Source of the DNA: a virus
Virus record (IMG/VR): IMGVR_UViG_3300020163_000007
Span: 1-44,781 of that record
DNA length: 44,781 nt
Strand: one strand, 5' to 3'
A program made the translations under genes and the position numbers. Shown in pieces: positions 7,400 through 15,704 of this stretch. Each line of letters opens with the position of its first letter. Position 1 is the stretch's first letter. The notes below the pieces were generated by a model. The model did not search any database and was not told the origin of the DNA. It was given only the letters and a program-made list of their open reading frames with translations.

Positions 7400-7930
7400 A
7401 TGGCATACGCCAGATATGTATATGACCAAATGCGGGAAATAGTGGCCACAACAGCCACCAAATCCGGTATTGCAGTCTTTTATCAGTTTGGCTCGCCCAT
7501 GGAAATAATCTCTAACCTCCGGGCAATGACAGGAGACCCAACGCAAGAAGAACGTAAATACCCTCTTATTGCCCTGTTTACCGATTATGATGAGGAACAA
7601 GGAAGATTCCCGGGAATAGAAAGCGAAGTGAGCCTGAACTTTATCATCGCCATGCTCACCGATTCGAAATATTCCAGCGAAGAACGTGCCGCCATCAATT
7701 TTAAGCCGACCCTTTACCCAATTTTTGATGCCTTTATCGATAGTATTTTTTTAAGTGGATACTACGAGGTACAGAACCAACAGAAGATGCGCCGAAGAAA
7801 AACAGATCACTTCTCCTGGGGCAAAAACGGACTGTACACCATCGAAGGTAATGTGTTTGAGGATTTGATTGATGCAATCGAAATTCAAAATTTACAATTA
7901 TCAGTAATCAATAAAATAAACCAACTCTGA
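7400..7930 (+). CDS. Tail completion / head-tail joining protein (176 aa)
   Basis: Lying between the connector and the major tail protein, this gene is where tail terminator or completion proteins (gp17/gpU-like) are found. The sequence fits that fold loosely: an N-terminal helix, FGSPMEIISNLRAM, a central strand pair (YPLIALFTDYDEEQG, VSLNFIIAML), a helix (LYPIFDAFIDSIF) and late strands (HFSWGKNGLYTIEG). These proteins cap the tail tube and fix tail length with the tape measure. I see no motif that proves it. Confidence 0.6.
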   Translation: MAYARYVYDQMREIVATTATKSGIAVFYQFGSPMEIISNLRAMTGDPTQEERKYPLIALFTDYDEEQGRFPGIESEVSLNFIIAMLTDSKYSSEERAAINFKPTLYPIFDAFIDSIFLSGYYEVQNQQKMRRRKTDHFSWGKNGLYTIEGNVFEDLIDAIEIQNLQLSVINKINQL

Positions 7931-7931
7931 C

Positions 7932-8888
7932 ATGACAAAGTTAAATGATCCCGGTAGTCCTTTAAGAACAGCCAACACCGGCAATCCAAGCAATATCATG
8001 GTTCCCAAAAAGTTCGTCGGGGCCATGCTCGTACCCTACACTTATGCCGTTTCGGCTGCCAACTGCGCCACCTCGTCCCTTTTCATCACCGAGATGCAGA
8101 AAATTATCCTGGCGGAACCGACAACCAGGGGATATCCTATCGGTCCGTTTACCGACAATACCCCCAAGACCGAGGAAGATGTCTACGTAAAATCCAACTA
8201 CGGGGTGTCCACCTTCGTCCGTGATGGGAAAATCGGATGGGCCTTCGCAATGACAGCCGGTGGTATCGGCTTGCAGAAAAACCTCCGGGCCTTCAACCAG
8301 ACCAAGGCCCATAAACTCTTTTTCTGGGACAGCGACAAAACCTGGTTCGGTGTCGACGATGGTGCCGGTGGAATGAAAGGATTCGAAATCGAGGACTTCC
8401 ATGCCAAAGCATGGTCAGTCAATGACGGAGCGAAGCCAGCCGGATTCAACGTCGAAATCCTCTTCGCTAATACCAGCGAACTGGCCGATGACATCAACTT
8501 CATCAAACTCGACTCCCATCCCAATGACATCATAAAGGGACTGATCGACGTTGTTCTGGAAAAAGTATCCTCCAGCAGTACCCATGCATTCATCCGCTTA
8601 ATGACCAAGGCAGCCAGAATCAACTTGTTCGACCAATACAGTGCGGATCTGGATGCTGCAGCAGCATGGTACGCCGAAACTGCTGGGACAGAGGTAACCA
8701 TCAGCTCCGTGACGGCAAATCCTGCAACAAAGGACTTCGACCTTGCCTTAACCGTAGGGGCCACCACCACCATCCAACTCGAAACCCCGGCCATCCTCGA
8801 CGGCTTAAATGTTGGTGGACCTCCGAACTCGGGGTATGAATCCAACAGGATCACGATTACTGACGGGTCACCACAAGACAGGATCTAA
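7932..8888 (+). CDS. Major tail tube protein
   Basis: At 318 aa, located after the completion gene and before the tape measure block, this is the best candidate for the tail tube subunit. The sequence is beta-rich and Gly/Thr-rich, with FVRDGKIGWAFAMTAGGIG and HKLFFWDSDKTWFGVDDG resembling tube proteins of Bacteroidota siphoviruses. The last 80 residues (VTISSVTANPATKDFDLALT onward) look like an extra Ig-like surface domain on the tube. It starts directly after the previous stop, and a strong palindrome lies 31 bases after its stop (8919-8941). Confidence 0.7.
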   Translation: MTKLNDPGSPLRTANTGNPSNIMVPKKFVGAMLVPYTYAVSAANCATSSLFITEMQKIILAEPTTRGYPIGPFTDNTPKTEEDVYVKSNYGVSTFVRDGKIGWAFAMTAGGIGLQKNLRAFNQTKAHKLFFWDSDKTWFGVDDGAGGMKGFEIEDFHAKAWSVNDGAKPAGFNVEILFANTSELADDINFIKLDSHPNDIIKGLIDVVLEKVSSSSTHAFIRLMTKAARINLFDQYSADLDAAAAWYAETAGTEVTISSVTANPATKDFDLALTVGATTTIQLETPAILDGLNVGGPPNSGYESNRITITDGSPQDRI

Positions 8889-8891
8889 GCC

Positions 8892-9260
8892 ATGAAAAAG
8901 CTGAACATCAAATCAGGCAACACCGGGTTCAACCCGGTGTTTGTCCTGTCTTTTGACACCGAGAAATCCTTCGTCACTGCCGCCGAGAAAGAATACCACC
9001 ATAAACACGACCTGAAAACACGCAGGGAAATGCTGCGTGAAGTCTATCAAATAGCCCTTACCCTGGCCCCCCAACTGGAGAAACTTAACAAGACGCCAAA
9101 AATCAAAAAGACAAAGCCACCGGCGCCGAAAAAAGTTAAACCCGCTCCACCTCCAAAATTAATCAAAGAGAGTAAAAAAACCATTGAAACTCCACCGCCA
9201 CCTATCATCAAAGAAACCCCGACAGAAAATGCTCCTTCTCCAGATACAGGAATCAGTTAA
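8892..9260 (+). CDS. Pro/Lys-tailed protein in tail assembly chaperone position (122 aa)
   Basis: Residues 1-80 look folded (FNPVFVLSFDTEKSF, then helices with REMLREVYQIALTLAPQLEKL). Residues 85-122 are Lys/Pro-rich and disordered. Position directly after the tail tube gene is where tail assembly chaperones lie, and the length fits, but I see no frameshift signal of the usual kind and no diagnostic motif. Codons 10-17 lie in an 11-bp perfect inverted repeat that may limit expression relative to the tube protein. The end overlaps the next gene by 32 bases. Confidence 0.6.
   Translation: MKKLNIKSGNTGFNPVFVLSFDTEKSFVTAAEKEYHHKHDLKTRREMLREVYQIALTLAPQLEKLNKTPKIKKTKPPAPKKVKPAPPPKLIKESKKTIETPPPPIIKETPTENAPSPDTGIS
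8919..8941 (+). promoter_or_regulatory. Perfect 11-bp inverted repeat inside a coding start, possible attenuator
   Basis: AACACCGGGTT is followed by one C and the exact reverse complement AACCCGGTGTT. The downstream sequence TTGTCCTGTCTTTTG is T-rich. As RNA this is a stable hairpin just inside the gene that follows the major tail protein. It could act as an attenuator or a 3' stabiliser, giving more tube protein than downstream proteins. It encodes NTGFNPV in the gene. Confidence 0.5.
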
Positions 9261-9666
9261 ATTTTACGAATACACCTCTGTGGGACTCGGGTCCCTTTTA
9301 TTGATTGTCCTGGGCTGGTATTTTATCATTTCCAACGGGAATGCCATCCGGATATGGAAAGCCCTTTCAGACTTAGGGGCCGGATTTGCCGAAATCAACC
9401 GGAAAATCGATGTGAATTATACCGACGAAACAGCTAACAGAGGGTTTATTAATGAAAAAATAGGGGAACATACCGAGCAAATCGAGTCATTAAGGGTCCA
9501 GGTCGAAGATGTAAAAGGAAAGGTATCCGTCCTGGATGACATGAAAATAGGGGTCGGGGACGTGAAAAAAAAAGTAAACCTCATCGAGAAAACACTCGAG
9601 AAAATCGAAGCCGACCATGTGCGTATCCACAAAGGATTAACATCCTTCGAAACACCTAAACCATGA
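9229..9666 (+). CDS. Membrane-anchored coiled-coil protein, lysis-associated candidate (145 aa)
   Basis: I choose the ATG at 9229 (MLLLQIQESVKFYEYTS), since the upstream frame is low complexity and overlaps the previous gene. A membrane helix covers about residues 17-37 (VGLGSLLLIVLGWYFIISNG). It is followed by about 90 residues of coiled coil rich in Val/Ile/Lys/Glu heptads (EQIESLRVQVEDVKGKVSVL). The gene abuts the lysozyme gene, which starts 4 bases before its stop. It could be a holin-type or lysis-regulating membrane protein, or an i-spanin-like protein. The tail-gene context leaves a virion role possible. Confidence 0.65.
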   Translation: MLLLQIQESVKFYEYTSVGLGSLLLIVLGWYFIISNGNAIRIWKALSDLGAGFAEINRKIDVNYTDETANRGFINEKIGEHTEQIESLRVQVEDVKGKVSVLDDMKIGVGDVKKKVNLIEKTLEKIEADHVRIHKGLTSFETPKP

Positions 9667-10148
9667 GGCAAATAACCGCAAACGGAGTAAAACTGATTCA
9701 AACATGGGAAGGATGCCGACTGCAGGCTTACCCGGACACCGGAGGGGTATGGACCATTGGATATGGGACAACGAAATACCCCTCTGGTAAGATGGTTAAA
9801 AAAACAGATAAGATCACCATGCAGCAGGCCGTAGATTATTTGCGGTATGAAATCCGAATTGCCGAATCCTTTGTCTCGATGAAGGTCCGATCGGTGATCA
9901 CGCCCGAAATGTTCGACGCCCTGGTCTCATTTACTTACAACGTTGGAGTCGGTGCCTTTTATAAATCCTCCCTGCTTCGGGCCGTCAACCTCTGGCCAGA
10001 AAATCCTGATATCGAGGAATTGTTCCTCAGATGGAGATACGACAATGGAAAGGAAATCCAGGGACTCATCAACCGGCGAAAATCCGAGGCCCATTATTAC
10101 AGAACCGGCGAAATTATAACCGACTTCACTCACGCTCCTGCCACATGA
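9663..10148 (+). CDS. Endolysin, T4-type lysozyme (GH24)
   Basis: The 161-aa protein is a muramidase cutting the MurNAc-GlcNAc bond of peptidoglycan. The triad spacing matches T4 lysozyme: E16 in TWEGCRLQAY, D25 in PDTGG and T31 in TIGYGTT. The later SFTYNVGVGAFYKSSLLR and LINRRKSEAHYY are also standard for the family. There is no signal peptide, so release would need a holin. Its location inside the tail genes is unusual for a lysis gene, but the neighbour upstream is a membrane protein. Its start overlaps that gene and its stop overlaps the next start by ATGA. Confidence 0.95.
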   Translation: MRQITANGVKLIQTWEGCRLQAYPDTGGVWTIGYGTTKYPSGKMVKKTDKITMQQAVDYLRYEIRIAESFVSMKVRSVITPEMFDALVSFTYNVGVGAFYKSSLLRAVNLWPENPDIEELFLRWRYDNGKEIQGLINRRKSEAHYYRTGEIITDFTHAPAT

Positions 10149-10621
10149 CGACCATCCGTGATCTGCAACAAAACCTCAAATCATTCAATCCTCTGTATGA
10201 ATCCATAAAAGCCGCACAGGCAAATACAAAGGAGATGATCCTGCTCAACCTGGGCCAGTTGTTCATTGGAGAAAACAACCAGGGAAATTCCTTTAAAAAA
10301 TATCGCTGGGAGGATTATGCCCAGCAAAAAAACCAACAAAATCCACGCCCTGGCCTGGGGTACCCGGATTTGAAACTTACCGGAGGATTTTATAAGGGAT
10401 TCTTTGCAACCGTGACAAGTAACGGGATCGTGATGGGATCACATGGTAAACACGCCCAGTGGCTCGAGGAGTATTATAGCCGAAGGGGACAACAACTGAT
10501 CTATGGGCTTCATGAAGAAAATATGAAACAATGGATCGAGGACTGCTTCATGGTCGATTATGCCAAGGCCGTAGATGATCATACAGGGCTCAAACTCTCA
10601 ACCCCAACCTCACAGCCATGA
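10145..10621 (+). CDS. Tail-region protein, unknown function (158 aa)
   Basis: The ATG at 10145 overlaps the lysozyme stop, so the longer upstream frame from 10031 is rejected. The protein has an N-terminal helix pair, a Tyr/Gly-rich middle (GLGYPDLKLTGGFYKGFFATV) with NGIVMGSHGKHAQWLEEYY, and a helical end. The pattern of a strand pair followed by a His-containing loop resembles small HK97 gp10-like joining proteins, but the similarity is weak. It overlaps the next gene by 4 bases, indicating coupled translation in the tail operon. Confidence 0.6.
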   Translation: MTTIRDLQQNLKSFNPLYESIKAAQANTKEMILLNLGQLFIGENNQGNSFKKYRWEDYAQQKNQQNPRPGLGYPDLKLTGGFYKGFFATVTSNGIVMGSHGKHAQWLEEYYSRRGQQLIYGLHEENMKQWIEDCFMVDYAKAVDDHTGLKLSTPTSQP

Positions 10622-11313
10622 AAAACGTACCAAAATGGGTCACTGAATTAACCTCCATATGTGGGATGAAAACAACAGTACCAACCCAGACGACGTCTCT
10701 CCCGGGGAATGTTTATCGTAAGTGTAGCGAAATGATGCTGTCGGCATTTATTGACGCATATGTCAATAACAATCACGCCAGGGTGATCAAATATGGTAAG
10801 GTTCCCCCGGCTCTGGTAGAAGAAGCATGGCGAAATATTTACTTTGAATTTTGTGACCTGAGTGACACCAAATCCTACAAAACACTATTCGCCCTATCCA
10901 AAGAAATCGGGATGCTTACCAACCGGAGAAACGGAGTGAGAGTATGTCTGAAAGTTTTATCGGTAAGTTACATCCCATACTGCGAAACCTATCTGCAGAA
11001 CCTGGGATATAACTGCCACCTGGACCCGAAAAATCCCGAACAATATGCAAAAATCCTCGCCTCTATCCAGACAAAAGCAAAATCCATTGATATCGCCCTG
11101 GCTGAGAGAGAACATGAACTGCAAGCGGAATTAGAGGGGAAGGACACGCAAGAAACAACAGAGGCCGACTTCGAGAGAAACCTGGCCGAATTAGGAAAAT
11201 ACATGAGCTCCATCATCCATGCCAATGAGATCACAGTAAGTGAATACTGCGCCATCCGCAGAAAATATGACGCCGAATGTGAAGCGATGGAAAAACTCAA
11301 CAACAGAAAGTAA
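10618..11313 (+). CDS. Helical protein upstream of the tape measure (231 aa)
   Basis: The protein is helical throughout, with charged repeats in the C-terminal half (AEREHELQAELEGKDTQETT, EYCAIRRKYDAECEAMEKL). The start is Cys/Thr-rich without a membrane segment. It overlaps the previous gene by 4 bases and the tape measure gene by 1 base. Position just before the tape measure is consistent with a tail assembly chaperone or tape measure partner, but no family is recognised. Confidence 0.6.
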   Translation: MKNVPKWVTELTSICGMKTTVPTQTTSLPGNVYRKCSEMMLSAFIDAYVNNNHARVIKYGKVPPALVEEAWRNIYFEFCDLSDTKSYKTLFALSKEIGMLTNRRNGVRVCLKVLSVSYIPYCETYLQNLGYNCHLDPKNPEQYAKILASIQTKAKSIDIALAEREHELQAELEGKDTQETTEADFERNLAELGKYMSSIIHANEITVSEYCAIRRKYDAECEAMEKLNNRK

Positions 11314-14300
11314 TGGCCAACACCGGACGCATAGACGATATTATCAACATCCCGAGGATTCAGGAGCAAATTAATGCTACCAACTCAGCCCTCGACTCCA
11401 TCGTGGAGAGGATGGTCGTCATTGCCAAACACTCCGAACAGATCAAGATGGACTTCGGGGGACTCAAAGGGACCCAGGCCCTCACACGTGCGCTCCATGA
11501 CGTGGCCAAGGCCAATACCGAAGCCGAGAAGGCAAACAAGGACCTCAACGCCTCCCTGGCCAAACAGGCCGCACTCCAGGAGAAACTTAATGCCGCACTC
11601 GCTGCAGCAAAAAAACCACAGTCCGGGGGAAAATCAGACAATGCCACCCTGGACGAACAGGCCAGACTGCAAAAGAAACTCGCAGACCTCAAATCTGAGG
11701 AAGCAAAAGAAACATTCCGTCTTAAAAAAGAGATATCAGACCTCACCGCTGAACGCAAACACGAGGCCCGGATGATGGATTCCATCAAAGGGTCTATTAT
11801 TGACCTGGAGAAACATGTTAAGGAACTGACCCTTTTATATGACCAACTCGGCAAAGAGGACCGGGAGTCTGCTAACGGGATGAAACTCCAGGCCAAAATC
11901 CATGCCCTGAACACCGAGATCCGGGAAAATAAGGTCGCCCTCTCCAACATGAAGGCCAACGTCGGAAATTACCGCCAGTCGATGGAAGGACTCGGAGTAA
12001 CGGTACAACACAATACCACCCTTTTCCAAAAGTTTAAAAACACCATGCAGTCGACATTCGTCGGAACCGATGGTAATAAAAGCGGAATCGGGGCTATGAT
12101 AGCCACCATAGGAGGATACATCGCTGCCCTGGCCGGGACGTTATACTCCATAAAAAAGGTGATTGATTACAACGCCCAACTTTCCGACGCGATGGCCGAC
12201 GTGAGAAAGACCACCGGGATGACCGAAGCCCAGGTCCATTCCCTTAATGAAACGGTCCGCCATTTCGATACCCGTACCGCACAAAATTCCTTGATGGACC
12301 TCGGTGTGGTGGCCGGAAAACTCGGTGTGCCCATTAAAGAGGTATCTGGCTTCATTCGGGCTGCCGACCAAATAGGAGTCGCCCTGGGACGTGACCTCGG
12401 AGATGCGGAGGAAGCCGTCAACGCCCTGGGAAAAATGGTCGCCATCTTTAAGGTAAATGAACAGTTCGGGTTTGAAACTGCACTACTTAAGGTCGGATCA
12501 GCTCTAAGGATGCTTGGAAACAACTCAACTGCCACGGAGGAAAACATCGTGGAATTTACCAAGATGTTCGGAGGGATAGGCCCCCTTGCAAAACTGAACA
12601 TCGCCCAGGTAATGGGATTCGGTGCAACACTCGACCAACTCGGTCAATCTGCCGAAGTATCCGCCACCGCATTGAGCCAGGTGTTCCTGCGCATGTTCAA
12701 GGAACAAGATAAATTCGCTAAGGTCGCAGGAGTAAGCACAAAAGAATTTTCCCACCTTCTCAAAACCGACGTAAATGAAGCATTCATCCTATTACTCCAG
12801 GGACTCAACCGTGGAGGGACCGGACTGGAGGAAGTAACAAAGAAAATGGGATTCCTCGGCACAGGAGGACGTAGGGTAGCCGGGGTACTTGCAGTATTAG
12901 CACAACATATCGATATCCTGCGCCGTAGCCAGGAATTATCAGCTATTGAGATGCAAAAGGGAACTGCCCTGACCGAACAGTTCAACATCAAGAATACCAA
13001 CATGGCTGCGAGTATTGACAAACTCGCAAAGGCATGGAAGAACTTTCTGGCAAACTCCGGAACGATAGGATTCTTTACAAACCTTATAGATGCCCTCGCT
13101 GCTTCATTTCGGGGACTGGCTGATTCGCTTTCTGATGATCCGATGGTTAGACTACAGGATAGTCTTAAATTCTGGCAATCACAAAGAAAAATAGGAGGGG
13201 GAGAATATGGAGAAAATAGTGCTGTTGCAAGTAATGTAAAATCTATAAAGGAACAGATTAGACTGCTTCAAATTAAACGTGATATTGAGGCCGCAGAGAT
13301 GGAAAAACAGAAGGAAAAAAACAAACTTCTACAGGAAAACATTGCAATCGAAAAATCCAGATATGGGAATGCGCAGGTGCCATTTACTCCCGAAATAACC
13401 CCACCTGGGGTAATGACACAAGGGATTCCCCTCGCCCCGCCGGGGACTTACCTAACTCCGATCGAAACCGAGGAAGAAATCATAACCCGGCAGCAAGTAG
13501 CCGAAGCCGAAAAAGCCAAACGTGAGGCCATCGCAGCAAAGAAAAAAGCTGACCGGGAAGCCTCCGAGATGGAAAAACTCAATAAAAGCGCCGAGAAACT
13601 CCTGGAGAAATCGTACGAGATCCGGGTAGAACTCGGGATGGTCTCGCTGGAGCAGCAGGAAAAACACGAAAAAGACTCCCTGCAAAAGAGAATCGACGAG
13701 ATCAACGCCGATGGACTTTCGAGAATCAAGACAGAAAAACAGATACAGGAAGAGCTCGCCCAGGTAGGGGACCCGATACAGAAAGCTGCCATGAGAAAAG
13801 AACTCGAAGCGACAAATGCGCTGGCAAAGGAAAAGATTATCTCCTGGGAGGATACGAACAAAATGAAGGAGGCCATCACCCTCAAATATATCGACAAAGC
13901 AAACGATATCGAGAAGGCCGCCGCAGACAAGATGAAAACTTACATGGATACCGTGAAACAGAAACTCACGGAAACTGCCCGGATCGCTGAGCTCTCCGAC
14001 ATAACAAAACTGTCGACAAAAAAACTCGCAGACAGAGAGGATATCCGGGGCCAGTTAATGAGAAGGGAAATCACGATAAAGGAATTCAAACGCCGGGAAA
14101 AGGAGATCAACGAACAATATGACGCAGACATTCTGCAATCTACCATCACCGCATCGGAGAAACTCATCGGGGTGATAGAAGAATATAATAAGAAAGCCCT
14201 CGAGAAAGGGGAAACAGCCTTCATCTCTACCCTGGATCTGGAAAATAAAATAGCTGAGGCCAAAATCGCCATATCAAACAAGGTAGAGGGTGTTTATGAG

Positions 14301-15704
14301 GAAAATAATGCAAAGAGGATCGAGGACGAGAAACGGGCAAACGAGTTACTTAAAGAGAAAAGCATGGAACTGTTCCGTGCATTGGGATCACTTGTCTCAA
14401 CGTATTATGACGCCCAGGCCGCACAGATAGATGGAAATTTAAGTAAGAACAAAGATGCATGGGATAAAGAACTCGCTGCCGCCAAGGGTAATGAAAAACT
14501 CGAAGCCCAGATAAATCGTAGACGAGCCGCCGAGGAAGAAAGCCTGAACAAACAGAAAAAGAAGATACTGCATGACCAGGCCGTAGTAAACAAGGCATTC
14601 GCTATCGCTGACGCTACGATAAACACCGCCGTCGCAGTTACAGCAGTAATGGATATCCCAATCGTAGGGCAAGTATTGGCTATCCTGGTAGCCCTGACCG
14701 GTGCCGCTGAGATAGCCACAATTATAGCCACACCAATCCCGGAATATGCAAAAGGGAGGAAAACCGGACAAGCCGAATATGCCATCGTCGGAGAAAAGGG
14801 AACGGAGGCCGTCAAACTGCAAAACAAAAAGACTTATTTAACCCCGGATACTGCGTCCCTGACCTATCTACCCCAAGGAGCCGAGGTAATCCCTCATGAG
14901 AAATTAATCAAGGAATTCTCGCTCCAACCATACTTAACTACAAGCACCATAACCAACAATCCATTAACGGAAAACACTTTTATCACCAACGAGAATAAAT
15001 CGACCACAATATCCCCAATTAACACCAAAACTATCAATCCATTAACGGAAAACACTTTTATCACCAACGAGAATAAATCGACCACAATATCCCCAATTAA
15101 CACCAAAACTATCAATCCATTAACGGAAAACACTTTTATCACCAACGAGAATAAATCGACCACAATATCCCCAATTAACACCAAAACTATCAATCCATTA
15201 ACGGAAAACACTTTTATCACCAACGAGAATAAATCGACCACAATATCCCCAATTAACACCAAAACCAACAATCCATTAACGGAAAACACTTTTATCACCA
15301 ACGAGAATAAATCGACCACAATATCCCCAATTAACACCAAAACCAACAATCCATTAACGGAAAACACTTTTATCACCAACGAGAATAAATCGACCACAAT
15401 ATCCCCAATTAACACCAAAACTATTCAACAATATTTTATTGAGAAACCCTTAATTCCACCATTGAAAAACGACTATGCATTCCCAATTGATGACATCTTG
15501 AAGATGGCCGTGAGATTTTCCATGCCAACGTCGACCGCAAAATCAAAAGAATCCGCTCCCGGTATTTTTGTGACCGTCAACAACCCCTTCGGCAAAGAAA
15601 TACTGTCCGAATTAAAGAAACCAAAAATAGAAACCTCCATCACCGACATGGGTGACAGGGTGAGATACCAGACAGGAAACTACAGTTTAATAATCAGGAA
15701 ATGA
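11313..15704 (+). CDS. Tape measure protein
   Basis: The 1463-aa protein fits a siphovirus tape measure, which sets tail length and is extruded on infection. Residues about 20-230 form a coiled coil. A membrane-like helix follows near 257-285 (GGYIAALAGTLYSIKKVIDY), then the TP901-type core (LSDAMADVRKTTGMTEAQV, then FDTRTAQNSLMDLGVVAGKL). After a second coiled coil comes another hydrophobic stretch near 1115-1145 (VGQVLAILVALTGAAEIATI). The C-terminal part contains six identical-looking 26-residue repeats. The length suggests a tail of roughly 200 nm by the usual 1.5 angstrom per residue rule, if fully helical. Confidence 0.93.
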   Translation: MANTGRIDDIINIPRIQEQINATNSALDSIVERMVVIAKHSEQIKMDFGGLKGTQALTRALHDVAKANTEAEKANKDLNASLAKQAALQEKLNAALAAAKKPQSGGKSDNATLDEQARLQKKLADLKSEEAKETFRLKKEISDLTAERKHEARMMDSIKGSIIDLEKHVKELTLLYDQLGKEDRESANGMKLQAKIHALNTEIRENKVALSNMKANVGNYRQSMEGLGVTVQHNTTLFQKFKNTMQSTFVGTDGNKSGIGAMIATIGGYIAALAGTLYSIKKVIDYNAQLSDAMADVRKTTGMTEAQVHSLNETVRHFDTRTAQNSLMDLGVVAGKLGVPIKEVSGFIRAADQIGVALGRDLGDAEEAVNALGKMVAIFKVNEQFGFETALLKVGSALRMLGNNSTATEENIVEFTKMFGGIGPLAKLNIAQVMGFGATLDQLGQSAEVSATALSQVFLRMFKEQDKFAKVAGVSTKEFSHLLKTDVNEAFILLLQGLNRGGTGLEEVTKKMGFLGTGGRRVAGVLAVLAQHIDILRRSQELSAIEMQKGTALTEQFNIKNTNMAASIDKLAKAWKNFLANSGTIGFFTNLIDALAASFRGLADSLSDDPMVRLQDSLKFWQSQRKIGGGEYGENSAVASNVKSIKEQIRLLQIKRDIEAAEMEKQKEKNKLLQENIAIEKSRYGNAQVPFTPEITPPGVMTQGIPLAPPGTYLTPIETEEEIITRQQVAEAEKAKREAIAAKKKADREASEMEKLNKSAEKLLEKSYEIRVELGMVSLEQQEKHEKDSLQKRIDEINADGLSRIKTEKQIQEELAQVGDPIQKAAMRKELEATNALAKEKIISWEDTNKMKEAITLKYIDKANDIEKAAADKMKTYMDTVKQKLTETARIAELSDITKLSTKKLADREDIRGQLMRREITIKEFKRREKEINEQYDADILQSTITASEKLIGVIEEYNKKALEKGETAFISTLDLENKIAEAKIAISNKVEGVYEENNAKRIEDEKRANELLKEKSMELFRALGSLVSTYYDAQAAQIDGNLSKNKDAWDKELAAAKGNEKLEAQINRRRAAEEESLNKQKKKILHDQAVVNKAFAIADATINTAVAVTAVMDIPIVGQVLAILVALTGAAEIATIIATPIPEYAKGRKTGQAEYAIVGEKGTEAVKLQNKKTYLTPDTASLTYLPQGAEVIPHEKLIKEFSLQPYLTTSTITNNPLTENTFITNENKSTTISPINTKTINPLTENTFITNENKSTTISPINTKTINPLTENTFITNENKSTTISPINTKTINPLTENTFITNENKSTTISPINTKTNNPLTENTFITNENKSTTISPINTKTNNPLTENTFITNENKSTTISPINTKTIQQYFIEKPLIPPLKNDYAFPIDDILKMAVRFSMPTSTAKSKESAPGIFVTVNNPFGKEILSELKKPKIETSITDMGDRVRYQTGNYSLIIRK
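14958..15425 (+). repeat. Six tandem 78-bp repeats in the tape measure gene
   Basis: Units start at 14958, 15036, 15114, 15192, 15270 and 15348. Each encodes NPLTENTFITNENKSTTI followed by SPINTKT and a variable linker residue. They are nearly identical at the DNA level, differing only in the Ile or Asn codon at the junction. This indicates recent expansion or continuing copying. The unit is in frame, so copy number can change without breaking the gene. The repeats are Thr/Asn-rich and not helical. Confidence 0.95.

Noticed and set aside
8198-8854. Long minus-strand frame of 218 aa
   Set aside because: It is antisense to the major tail protein gene and arises from codon bias there.
14894-15418. 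Minus-strand frame of 174 aa with hydrophobic repeats
   Set aside because: It is the antisense of the 78-bp tape measure repeats, an exact mirror of a real repeat array.
14958-15425. CRISPR-like array
   Set aside because: The units are directly contiguous with no variable spacers and encode in-frame protein repeats.
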